Position numbers and translations under genes: made by a program. A stretch of 64,000 nt of DNA. Origin: a virus. The notes under the pieces are model-generated. The model worked only from the letters and a program-made list of their open reading frames with translations, was not told the DNA's origin and searched no databases. Of the stretch, positions 21,481 to 29,499 are shown piece after piece. Positions within the stretch are counted from its first letter, which is position 1. The number at the start of each line of letters is the position of its first letter. The stretch lies in the IMG/VR virus record IMGVR_UViG_3300025131_000017, positions 17,556-81,555 of that record, one strand, 5' to 3'.

Positions 21481-22857
21481 CTATGCCCCTTGAGCTAAAA
21501 AATTTGTAGCCTTCTCAACTATCCCTTTGTAATCAGCAGCCTTTTGAAAACAAGACTCACATGGACAAGACTTTTTAAATGAATGTACATTTTCCATCCA
21601 ATTAAAGAAATCCTGTGATTTAGAAATTGTAGTGTTAAGTTCACTAACAGGAGTTTCCATAGAGTTCCCACCTTCTACAACCCCACGCTTAGTATGTCTA
21701 CCTAGTTGAGGCATAGTTAATGCATCATCGTAATGACGTACTCCTAGATTTTGTCCTGCTTCATTTACTACCCATGGTACGTATTTATGTCCTAGTGGGT
21801 CGTCTTCAATAACAGGAGTATATCTAGCATTCTCAGGTTCTAGTTCTCCGGGAAATCCTAGTTCATCAAGAAATCTATGATGTTCTTCTTGACGAGCTTG
21901 TGTGTTAATCAAAGTTGGAAAACTCTGCCCATACTCTTGCCCATCGATTTGAACTATCTTTTGTAGTTCTTTGTTACCTTTTACGAAATTCATAAAAGAT
22001 TTTGTAAAATCAATATCTCCATCTGATTTAAACATAAGTTGTACTCCCCCGGATTCTTCCTCCGAATTAACAAGGCAACTACCATCTATACATGATGAAG
22101 TAGCTCCTTCAGCTTTTATAATATCAAAAGAGGCTGCTTGGTTTACACCCTTTTCACATACCGTAACTTCTGCAAGTTCTAATTCATCTACTTGCATTAC
22201 ATCTTGCAAACCTTTTTGAATAGTTTGTGTCTTAATTGCAGACCCAGCAATAGAGTAACTCTTTAATTTACCACTATTAATTTGTTCTGCAACTTTCTTT
22301 GCAATCTTAGTGTCATTCCGTAATTCAGTAATAAAAAATAATCCCTTTCCATCCACACCAGATTTAAATATTTGACCTCCCTTACTTATATAAGCAGGTA
22401 AAGCCCAACCAACTTGAACATCAGAATGTAATACCATTGCGTTTCTAGTTCTAAAGTTAGCCATATATTTTTGAAATGCTTTACCAAGTGCATCAGTAGT
22501 AATTAAGTGTCCTTCCCTATCAACTAACTCGATAGATGCTGGTCCACCTACTACTAAAGAATCATCATCAGCAATTTCCATTTTGGATAAAGCATTTTGA
22601 TATACTTTATTATTTGGGTATGCCCTTGATAAAGTTAGAAGTTCCGCAGGAGATGAAATTCCTGCTTTGTGTAATCTTTTGTATTCGCTTAAAGCACTTT
22701 GAATATCATCCATTGTCACTCTACCATCAGTAGCTTTCTCTAAGAATAGTACTTTCTCAATAGAGTTGTTCTCATTCATCATCTCATTCATGTCAGATGA
22801 CCAATTAGATGGATGAGGTATATTTCCTACAGGAGTTGTAATTGCTTCTGTCGTCAT
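21481..22857 (-). CDS. prohead protease-like protein (XkdF/HK97 type), 458 aa
   Basis: The region around residues 120-250 has the prohead protease order: MVLHSDVQVG (His), then a barrel, then LKSYSIAGSA (Ser), ending ELAEVTVCEKGVNQ. It would cleave scaffold and capsid precursors during head maturation. The extra C-terminal 200 residues end in CPCESCF and are not typical, so this may be a fusion with a structural or scaffolding domain. Gene order is consistent. Confidence 0.75.
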   Translation of the reverse strand: MTTEAITTPVGNIPHPSNWSSDMNEMMNENNSIEKVLFLEKATDGRVTMDDIQSALSEYKRLHKAGISSPAELLTLSRAYPNNKVYQNALSKMEIADDDSLVVGGPASIELVDREGHLITTDALGKAFQKYMANFRTRNAMVLHSDVQVGWALPAYISKGGQIFKSGVDGKGLFFITELRNDTKIAKKVAEQINSGKLKSYSIAGSAIKTQTIQKGLQDVMQVDELELAEVTVCEKGVNQAASFDIIKAEGATSSCIDGSCLVNSEEESGGVQLMFKSDGDIDFTKSFMNFVKGNKELQKIVQIDGQEYGQSFPTLINTQARQEEHHRFLDELGFPGELEPENARYTPVIEDDPLGHKYVPWVVNEAGQNLGVRHYDDALTMPQLGRHTKRGVVEGGNSMETPVSELNTTISKSQDFFNWMENVHSFKKSCPCESCFQKAADYKGIVEKATNFLAQGA

Positions 22858-22858
22858 A

Positions 22859-23803
22859 TTATTCAGCTACTCCCCAGATTACACCTGTAAGTGTTGGGGT
22901 GTTTTGTGCCGCTATCATTGAAATCCTTCCTCTAAAGTCTAGAGGCATTTCAACATTTAGTTCCTGTCCCCCATAAATTGGTATACCATTAGCAGAAGTT
23001 GCAGTCTGGTCAAAGGCTATATATATTATATCGGCAGCTGTTCCAGATTGATTTTTAAATTGGAAACCTTTAATTCTTGTCATAGAAGGTTTCTTTATAG
23101 ATGAAGATGCGTTTGCTGCTCCTGTCCATTCATATAAAGGTCCCTCACCACCTGTTTGGTTACCATCTAAATAAGTTGAAACATCTATAGTATCTTCTCT
23201 AACTTCAAACATTATTTTATCTGCATAGAAATCTATATTGTGTTGTGCAGTTGTTGTTAGATATAATCTATATGTAGTTGCGGCAGTACTTCCGGGAATT
23301 GCGTATGTTGCAGTTAGTCTTCTCCATGAAGCTGCTAGGTCATCTGTACCTGAAGTTCCAAGGTTTGAAGTACCTGCGGCATCTCTTAAAGTTAAAGTTA
23401 CCGCTCCTGAAGCAGAAGCACCTCGATGTTCTAATTGAACTGATATATATTGTGGGTTAACACTAAATGGAATTGTTGGTGATTCCCAATAAAACCCTTC
23501 CCCTGCAGCAGAGTTATCTGGGTTTACTAGTAGTGATGCAGCTCCTTCTGATTGTTGTGCAGTACTTCTAGATACCGCAGACCCAGTTGCTACAAATTCA
23601 GTAATAGTAGTTCCTTCCACACCCGGATTCAAAACCCAGTTAGTTGCTTTCTCTCCACCATTTGCAACTAGAGAATATACATCTTCAGCGGTAGTACTTG
23701 CAGCATTTGAGATTGCCACGTATCTATTAGCTGGATGTACTGATTGTCTGGTAGAACTATCTATATCCCATCCTCTATAATCCGTATGTCTTTCATTAGC
23801 CAT
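22859..23803 (-). CDS. virion beta-sandwich protein, 314 aa
   Basis: Residues about 75-205 look like a jelly-roll carbohydrate-binding-like module (GEGFYWESPTIPF, YRLYLTTTAQHNIDFYADKI); the C-terminus is beta-rich. A decoration or head fibre protein is plausible. Starts two bases before the protease gene in the same direction. Confidence 0.65.
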   Translation of the reverse strand: MANERHTDYRGWDIDSSTRQSVHPANRYVAISNAASTTAEDVYSLVANGGEKATNWVLNPGVEGTTITEFVATGSAVSRSTAQQSEGAASLLVNPDNSAAGEGFYWESPTIPFSVNPQYISVQLEHRGASASGAVTLTLRDAAGTSNLGTSGTDDLAASWRRLTATYAIPGSTAATTYRLYLTTTAQHNIDFYADKIMFEVREDTIDVSTYLDGNQTGGEGPLYEWTGAANASSSIKKPSMTRIKGFQFKNQSGTAADIIYIAFDQTATSANGIPIYGGQELNVEMPLDFRGRISMIAAQNTPTLTGVIWGVAE

Positions 23804-23808
23804 AATTT

Positions 23809-23816
23809 ATTATACT
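23809..23816 (-). promoter_or_regulatory. late-type promoter motif AGTATAAT
   Basis: GGAGTATAATAAATTATG, a few bases before the 22859-23803 start; no -35 box. Confidence 0.55.
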
Positions 23817-23828
23817 CCAATTATCTAT

Positions 23829-24080
23829 TTATTTAAAATTTATGATAGCTACAAAGCTACCCAGTACAGCTGAGGTATGTACAACTAATATCCCTATTGC
23901 TAAAAGAATACTTTTCATTCCATACATTTTGTTACGCCATTCAGATATATTATCGACTTTAGTTTCAACCTTCTCTAGGTTTAAGGAAAGTTTTTCGTTA
24001 AGGGCGTTTTGACTGGAAATATAGGAATCTAATCGTTCCATATAAACTGCTAAATTCACTTGTGTGTCCTTGTTGACCAC
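23829..24080 (-). CDS. membrane-anchored coiled-coil protein, 83 aa
   Basis: GTG start. Coiled coil (residues 8-50) then one transmembrane helix (55-79), the reverse of the spanin-like genes and similar to XhlA-type phage membrane proteins. Confidence 0.6.
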   Translation of the reverse strand: MVNKDTQVNLAVYMERLDSYISSQNALNEKLSLNLEKVETKVDNISEWRNKMYGMKSILLAIGILVVHTSAVLGSFVAIINFK

Positions 24081-24119
24081 TAATCAGTCCCCGCAAAATG
24101 TTTGTTTTCTAAATTAGTA

Positions 24120-24138
24120 GGGGGACCGAAGTCCCCCC
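24120..24138 (-). terminator. strong stem-loop after the major capsid gene
   Basis: On the - strand GGGGGGAC-ttcg-GTCCCCC, a UUCG-capped stem. No long T run follows, so it may be a partial terminator or an mRNA-stabilising hairpin. Confidence 0.6.
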
Positions 24139-24157
24139 ACATGTATCATCACTAAAC

Positions 24158-25492
24158 TTATGAGTTTAGGTCAGCAATTTTTGCTTGAGTAAAGATGTTC
24201 TTACATCGCATCTCAGCCATAGTGTAGAGTAATCCTCTAACAACTAGTGCATTTGCTGCGAAGTAATCTCTGTTCTCTACATACTGAGTAGGTTGAGCAA
24301 CAGCGATTTCAAGATAATCTGTATCCAAAACATAAACGTTTGAACCTAGAACTGCATCAGCAGAAGAAACAGACTTTGGAACATCTGCATCTGGAAGAAT
24401 TGGAATACCTTGATAGGTAGCCAATACTAGTCCAGTTCTTGTACCGGGGTAAGTTCTTTCAGCTCCTACACCCACTTGGTACTCTTCTTGACCTAGATAC
24501 CTCTGGTTACTGTTAAGCAATCTTTCAAGGTTGAAGTATTGGTCGTGACCCAAAAGGATTAGTTTTGGTTCTCCACCATTCTCTCTTACTTTCTGAATTG
24601 CTGTATCAAGTAATGTCAATGACAATGCTCTACCTGTTCCTGAGTTATAAGAAACAGAAGCACCAGCGTTCCATGCACCAGCTGTTCTTCCAGCCAATGT
24701 TAGGTCATAAGCTCTTGTTCTTGCTACACCACCACCAACAGCAGCACCATCTTCTGAAACGACATCGTCAATAGAAGTCATACCTGCTCTTGAATAAATG
24801 TAAGCAACATCACCATCAGCAAATGCAGTACCTGAAGCAACAGTTACAGCACCTGTAGAGGTGTTTACTGCAGAAATAACTGAACCTGAAGTTCTGTCAT
24901 GTGCAGTTCCTGAAACATCGTATTGAGCTACAGCATCACCAACTTTAAAGTGTTTGGCGTAAGCAGCTGGAACTGTGAACGATGTAGCACCACCAGCAGA
25001 AGCAATGGATGCTGAACCTGCTAATAGTTCTTCGTTAATTTCTTTGATGTGGTCTAATTGAGCATTTTCATTCTCTAGAGCCAAAACATCTCCGACACCA
25101 CCTTCTAGCTGTGCAGTAAAGACTGACTTTACTGAAGCACCGAATGTAGTTGAAACAATTCTAGGTAAACTAGAAACTGTTTGTATGTCGGAAACATCGA
25201 CTGTAGGCAATGAGCCTGTCTCTGTTACCGGTCTAGAACGACCAGAACCTCTATCAGTCCTGACCCTCCAACCAGCAGTATTTCCCCAGACCACCCTTGG
25301 GATAGCATTAAAGAATCTGGTTTGGTTGTTTAGAGCCTGCCAGACTTTTCTGCCGTATGTTGTATTGAATATTCCTGTACTAGAGTCTACAGTAAAATAA
25401 GATTGTTTCTGAAGGTATTCTGGACCGAATACAGACTGATACAAACCTCTCTGCGACTGTGCAAGATATTCCGATAAACTTGGGTTAGCCAT
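24158..25492 (-). CDS. major capsid protein, HK97-like, 444 aa
   Basis: N-terminal capsid-like region (residues 1-160), an inserted beta domain (168-237), then P-domain-like sequence with LLGHDQYFNLERLL and a conserved-looking C-terminus. Size, composition, position after the acidic scaffold gene, and a strong hairpin behind it all point to the major capsid protein. I infer HK97 fold; no sequence family name is certain. Confidence 0.85.
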   Translation of the reverse strand: MANPSLSEYLAQSQRGLYQSVFGPEYLQKQSYFTVDSSTGIFNTTYGRKVWQALNNQTRFFNAIPRVVWGNTAGWRVRTDRGSGRSRPVTETGSLPTVDVSDIQTVSSLPRIVSTTFGASVKSVFTAQLEGGVGDVLALENENAQLDHIKEINEELLAGSASIASAGGATSFTVPAAYAKHFKVGDAVAQYDVSGTAHDRTSGSVISAVNTSTGAVTVASGTAFADGDVAYIYSRAGMTSIDDVVSEDGAAVGGGVARTRAYDLTLAGRTAGAWNAGASVSYNSGTGRALSLTLLDTAIQKVRENGGEPKLILLGHDQYFNLERLLNSNQRYLGQEEYQVGVGAERTYPGTRTGLVLATYQGIPILPDADVPKSVSSADAVLGSNVYVLDTDYLEIAVAQPTQYVENRDYFAANALVVRGLLYTMAEMRCKNIFTQAKIADLNS

Positions 25493-25531
25493 TTTAAATG
25501 TCTCCTAATTTGTTTGGTTTATATTTATTAA

Positions 25532-26371
25532 TTACCCTAATAGTTCCCTAGGAATACCATCGGTATTTCCAGCTTCTATTTGAGTTTGCATTCTTCTTAA
25601 CTCTGAGTAAGATAGACCTGCGAGTTGTTCTGCTGTGTCAGCACCTGCTGATTTTTGTAATACAGGTGTGTCATCAACTCCTAATCCTTTTGTAAGTTTT
25701 GGAGCTTGCAGACCAGTCTCTTCTCTGAATCCCATCTTTCTTAGTCTGGCTTCAGATTCAGCTGTAACAGCTTTCTGCATGTCAGTCTTAGTAGCAGCTA
25801 ATGCTTTTTCCAAAGCAGCAACTTGCTTTTTCATGGATTTCATCTCATCGGACTCATCGTCTTCATCATCCATTCCTTTCTCTTCTATAGGCTCGTCAGC
25901 AGCTTCGTCTTCTGCATCATCCTGTTTGTAAGCCATTCCACCCTTCTCTTCTTCTTCATCTTCATCGCCATCTTTGTCGATTTCTTCTTCTTCTTCATCC
26001 TCATCCTGCTTTCGCATGGCTTGGATTGTGTTTTGCTGGTCTTCTATTTTTGTAGTCGGTGTGACTCCAGATTCAGAATCGTCAGCATTTTGTGGTGTTC
26101 CACCACTAGCTTTCGCTTTTCGTTCTTTACCATCAACATCAAGTCCAGCTTCTGAGCCTTCTTTCTTAATGTTAGCGATAACTTCGTTTGCGATTGATTT
26201 TACAAGGTCGGCTCTTGCAGCGGCTTGTGCATCAGCTTCATTAGCAGCAACTAGGTCTTGTTCTTCCTTTGCCAATCTTCCATCCATTTTTTGTAGGACT
26301 TCAGCTACAGCGGCTAGAGCAAGGTTAGTTCCTTCCATTTGCTTTTCAATCTTTTCAGATATGTCTGCCAT
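25532..26371 (-). CDS. scaffolding-like acidic protein, 279 aa
   Basis: Very acidic centre (residues about 115-180, runs of Asp/Glu), coiled-coil regions on both sides, and a C-terminal helix. It lies directly upstream of the capsid gene, as phage scaffolds do. No protease domain. Confidence 0.7.
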   Translation of the reverse strand: MADISEKIEKQMEGTNLALAAVAEVLQKMDGRLAKEEQDLVAANEADAQAAARADLVKSIANEVIANIKKEGSEAGLDVDGKERKAKASGGTPQNADDSESGVTPTTKIEDQQNTIQAMRKQDEDEEEEEIDKDGDEDEEEEKGGMAYKQDDAEDEAADEPIEEKGMDDEDDESDEMKSMKKQVAALEKALAATKTDMQKAVTAESEARLRKMGFREETGLQAPKLTKGLGVDDTPVLQKSAGADTAEQLAGLSYSELRRMQTQIEAGNTDGIPRELLG

Positions 26372-26546
26372 GGGTTTTTCCCTCCTATATGGTTTTCCAT
26401 TCTTTTGTTTTGTTCCACCAAAAGAGGTTGGTCTAAGCCACCTCCGACCTGTTTCTATAGAACATAATATAACGTTTATATTTAACGTTACTTCATTATA
26501 CTAAATAAATATAATTTTCCTACAGAATTATAATATAATTTCTTAA
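26372..26546 (-). promoter_or_regulatory. leader of the scaffold-capsid genes
   Basis: 175 bp with no gene. Downstream of the motif AGTATAAT (26495-26502) the RNA would contain AACGTT-aaatata-AACGTT and GAGGT...ACCTC hairpins before a strong AGGAGGG site. Confidence 0.55.
26495..26502 (-). promoter_or_regulatory. late-type promoter motif AGTATAAT
   Basis: TTTAGTATAATGAAGT upstream of the scaffold and capsid genes; no -35 box. Confidence 0.6.
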
Positions 26547-26765
26547 TTAATCCTGTAATGGATTTGTTGGGGTGCCTGTAGAATCTAATTGTAACATATC
26601 GTTACGATAATCATAGAGAGGAACTTGAATAAGTTTCTTGAGTTTATCACATTGATTCCCTTCTGGGAGTGATGCTTCTACTAAATCTAATACTTTCCCC
26701 ACCATCTTTGAATGTTTTGCTATTATATATTCTTGTGTTGGTGTTACTTTCTTTATATCAACCAT
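26547..26765 (-). CDS. small conserved-looking head protein, 72 aa
   Basis: Helical protein starting MVDIKKVTPTQEYIIAKHSK; no family named. Lies between the gp10-like and scaffold genes, so probably head-related. Confidence 0.65.
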   Translation of the reverse strand: MVDIKKVTPTQEYIIAKHSKMVGKVLDLVEASLPEGNQCDKLKKLIQVPLYDYRNDMLQLDSTGTPTNPLQD

Positions 26766-26775
26766 GTCTTACCTC

Positions 26776-27264
26776 CTAAGCAAGTCCTGTACTTATTGCT
26801 ATTTTTTTAGGCAAGAGCTTTCGTTCATTCTTATCTAGCCTATTATATACTTTTTTGTATGCCCTTTGTATCCATTCATTTTTATTATAAGAACTAGGGT
26901 CATCCACATTTTTTGAGTACCAAGCTTCATTTCTTGTTGGTACTGGTTTCCATCCTTGTTTAAATGTTTTAGTGTGTGCCTTGACTTTTACCTTTCCCTT
27001 TGGAGTATTTCTCCAATGAGAAGGAACATTTTGTACATGGGGCTCTGTTAATGGAGTTAAAAACTTAGGGTTATAGACTGGAGCTGCATAATCTGTATCA
27101 TACTTAATTATAAATCCATCATCCTTTTTTATAAGTGATACTGAATTTCTTAATTTACCACTCGCTACAGGAACAAGATTTTGGGCTTCAATTAACACCT
27201 CTTCTCCTATTTCCCAAAGCCATTCCTTTAAACCTTTTTCTATAGTGTCTTCTGTTTTTCCCAT
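26776..27264 (-). CDS. HK97 gp10-like head-tail/tail completion protein, 162 aa
   Basis: LVPVASGKLRNSV (residues 30-43) with the following beta strands is the signature of HK97 gp10-like proteins, which help join head and tail. The basic C-terminal half is longer than usual. Confidence 0.75.
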   Translation of the reverse strand: MGKTEDTIEKGLKEWLWEIGEEVLIEAQNLVPVASGKLRNSVSLIKKDDGFIIKYDTDYAAPVYNPKFLTPLTEPHVQNVPSHWRNTPKGKVKVKAHTKTFKQGWKPVPTRNEAWYSKNVDDPSSYNKNEWIQRAYKKVYNRLDKNERKLLPKKIAISTGLA

Positions 27265-27286
27265 ATATAAAAACCCCCTTGGGTTT

Positions 27287-27294
27287 ATTATACT
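27287..27294 (-). promoter_or_regulatory. late-type promoter motif AGTATAAT
   Basis: TTAGTATAATAAACCC overlaps the stop codon of the phosphoesterase gene and precedes the gp10-like gene. The adjacent AAACCC...GGGGGTTTTT hairpin may be a small terminator. Confidence 0.55.
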
Positions 27295-28627
27295 AACTTA
27301 TTGCGGGTTTTATTAAATCTGCCCAAGTAGATGGGATGGTGTCAACGAATTCTCTTTTAGAATCATCATACTTATTTAAATAAATAATCTCTTTCCCCAC
27401 AAATCCATATCTAGGATGCCAATAAGTAATTATTTGTTTTGGTTTAGATGCTGCATGTAATCTTTGTAAGGCAAACTCATCAGGACCTTTCATACAACCA
27501 CAAATAAATAGTTCACCTGTTCCAATATCAACTTCATCAACTCTATGGAAGTGTCCAATCATCACACTATCAAAATCTACTTCTCCAAGTATATCTGTAG
27601 CATCTTCTAATTCAGCTTGTAAACTCTTTCTATATTGAAGAACTCCTCTTAGTTTAGATATTGCCCCGGTGATTGCCATACTACTTCCTGCACCAGAGAT
27701 AGAATCTCCATGCATAATTAATATGTTTCGATTATAAACTGAGAAAACATTTATAAAACTCTTTGGAATATCGAATTCAATATTGTTTTGGTTCTTACAA
27801 AATGCCGCTAAGAATTGATATAGTAAATAATCCCAATCCATATACTTATCTTTCATAGGTGGCTTTCGAGTCATTCTTCCATGATTACCAACTACACAGG
27901 GAACGGTAATCTTTGTGAAATGTGGTGCTAATAACATTAAGGATTGAGCAATTAAGTTTGCACCCCTAATCATTTGTTCCATACAGTTTGCAATATTAGA
28001 CCTAGCTAACTCTTCATGAATATCACCACTAATCATATCACCTAACATTGGAACTATTAGTTCATTAACAGGTGCAATTTGTCTTCGATACTCAACATGC
28101 TTTAATACTTGGTTTGACCACCCATAAAGTCTTTTATTAAATATTTCAAAACTATAATCATTAAGTCCTTTCATTTGTTCTTTATGGACTTGCTCTCCTA
28201 TATGCGTATCAGTTAATGGGGAAATTACAATTTGTGCTTGATGTCCTTGTGGACTTGATGGATTAACATGTTTAATTGGAACTTTAGGAAGAGATTTAGT
28301 ATGTTCTTTAATTGCATCAACAATAATTTCTTTTTTAGCATTATCTTTAAGAGATGCTTGATAAAGTTTTTTGTAAAAGTCTGCTTCACTTTTATAAGTG
28401 GCTACTTTTTTATCTAGTTTAACTCTTGTCTCTAGATTATCTTGAGGAGGCGAGAGTTCCTCGTTGGGGTCTAGAACCAAGGGTTCTTCTTTGTTGTGCC
28501 ACTTTTGAATTGTGGTTCGATGAATGATTACTCCATGAACCTTTTCTAACCATTTCGCTATAGATGTCCAAGTCGCTCCCAAGGCTCTTCTTCTTTTTAT
28601 CTCTAATTTTACCTTCTCTGGAATCAT
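27293..28627 (-). CDS. calcineurin-like metallophosphoesterase with N-terminal HTH, 444 aa
   Basis: The N-terminus (residues 3-45) looks like a helix-turn-helix. The catalytic domain carries all dimetal motifs: LTDTHIG (D140, H142), LGDMISGD (D197), VVGNHGR (N248, H249), IMHGD (H306) and GHFH (H359, H361). It could act on nucleic acid ends or nucleotides; the target is unknown. ATG at 28627 has a strong AGGAGAAGAT site; the gene overlaps the zinc-ribbon gene by 191 bases. Confidence 0.8.
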   Translation of the reverse strand: MIPEKVKLEIKRRRALGATWTSIAKWLEKVHGVIIHRTTIQKWHNKEEPLVLDPNEELSPPQDNLETRVKLDKKVATYKSEADFYKKLYQASLKDNAKKEIIVDAIKEHTKSLPKVPIKHVNPSSPQGHQAQIVISPLTDTHIGEQVHKEQMKGLNDYSFEIFNKRLYGWSNQVLKHVEYRRQIAPVNELIVPMLGDMISGDIHEELARSNIANCMEQMIRGANLIAQSLMLLAPHFTKITVPCVVGNHGRMTRKPPMKDKYMDWDYLLYQFLAAFCKNQNNIEFDIPKSFINVFSVYNRNILIMHGDSISGAGSSMAITGAISKLRGVLQYRKSLQAELEDATDILGEVDFDSVMIGHFHRVDEVDIGTGELFICGCMKGPDEFALQRLHAASKPKQIITYWHPRYGFVGKEIIYLNKYDDSKREFVDTIPSTWADLIKPAIS

Positions 28628-28757
28628 ATCTTCTCCTGACTGTTAAAACTATGGTTTTCCCACACATGAAACAATGTAAGTCCTTGTCTTCGTTTATGTT
28701 CATATGCCCAGTACATTTAGGGCATAATGTATTCATACTATCATATTTAATAGACAT
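28437..28757 (-). CDS. zinc ribbon protein overlapping the phosphoesterase start, 106 aa
   Basis: CPKCTGH (about residue 11) and CFMCGKT (about 28) form a zinc ribbon; the tail is basic. Its last 191 bases overlap the phosphoesterase in another frame, which itself encodes the HTH. The start (ATG 28757) has a modest ribosome site. The ribbon part is convincing; the overlapping tail may be poorly constrained. Confidence 0.6.
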   Translation of the reverse strand: MSIKYDSMNTLCPKCTGHMNINEDKDLHCFMCGKTIVLTVRRRYDSREGKIRDKKKKSLGSDLDIYSEMVRKGSWSNHSSNHNSKVAQQRRTLGSRPQRGTLASSR

Positions 28758-28767
28758 ATTCAACAAT

Positions 28768-29499
28768 TTATCCTATTAACTTATTATATAAATCTTTTCC
28801 TATAAATTTTTTAAAGGGTGATTCTTTCTCTTTAGGCAACTCATCCTCATCAATTTCTCCTTGTTCTTTATCTTTATCCCCACCTTGATGTAAGTCATCT
28901 TGTGCGGGACCAGATTCCCAACCAGCTAATTGAATTTCTAATCCTGCTGGTGCTGCTTCGGATGCATCCCCTTGTTCGTCTTTATCATTATGTTTAATAT
29001 CATCTTTATCATCTAATGCTCTGATTTTTTGTTCCATATCTTTTTGTTCAATATCAGCTTGTTCATCAGGGTCGGCATCGAATTCAACAGGGTTTTGCAC
29101 TTGGTCATTCATAGAAGTACTAGATGTTTGTTGTCTAAATTTAACATCATCCTTACGAAGTTCTTTAGTTACCCATTGAAGTAAGTCTACAAAAAACTTG
29201 TTGTTTTTTGCTTTTGCCATTTTTCGTTCAGGTGAATTATCTGTAATGAAATCGGCAAGTCTTCCAATACCACTTTTTCTCTTCTTTTCTGGTTTTCTCT
29301 TATTATCTCCATAAGTTGGGGTAAATATTCCGGAGTTGGATGAGGTAAATACAGTACCCCCACTATCACCAAAAGACCCGCTAGTTCCAGCACCACCCCC
29401 ACCATCTCCTTCTTTACGAAGTTTCTTTTCCTTTTTATAGGTGTCATCTTGCCCTCTAGGGTTAGTTATCCAAGCCTTGTTTAATTTATTCTTCTTCAT
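28768..29499 (-). CDS. unknown low-complexity protein, 243 aa
   Basis: Basic N-terminus, a Gly/Ser-rich stretch near residue 35-55, a globular middle, then a very acidic C-terminus ending ESPFKKFIGKDLYNKLIG. Located between portal and zinc-ribbon genes; may be an additional scaffold or internal head protein. Overlaps the portal end by 14 bases. Confidence 0.65.
   Translation of the reverse strand: MKKNKLNKAWITNPRGQDDTYKKEKKLRKEGDGGGGAGTSGSFGDSGGTVFTSSNSGIFTPTYGDNKRKPEKKRKSGIGRLADFITDNSPERKMAKAKNNKFFVDLLQWVTKELRKDDVKFRQQTSSTSMNDQVQNPVEFDADPDEQADIEQKDMEQKIRALDDKDDIKHNDKDEQGDASEAAPAGLEIQLAGWESGPAQDDLHQGGDKDKEQGEIDEDELPKEKESPFKKFIGKDLYNKLIG

Noticed and set aside
25635-26504. Long Ser/Phe-rich frames on the + strand opposite the scaffold gene
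   Set aside because: These are antisense images of the acidic Asp/Glu codons of the scaffold gene; no ribosome sites and no recognisable folds.
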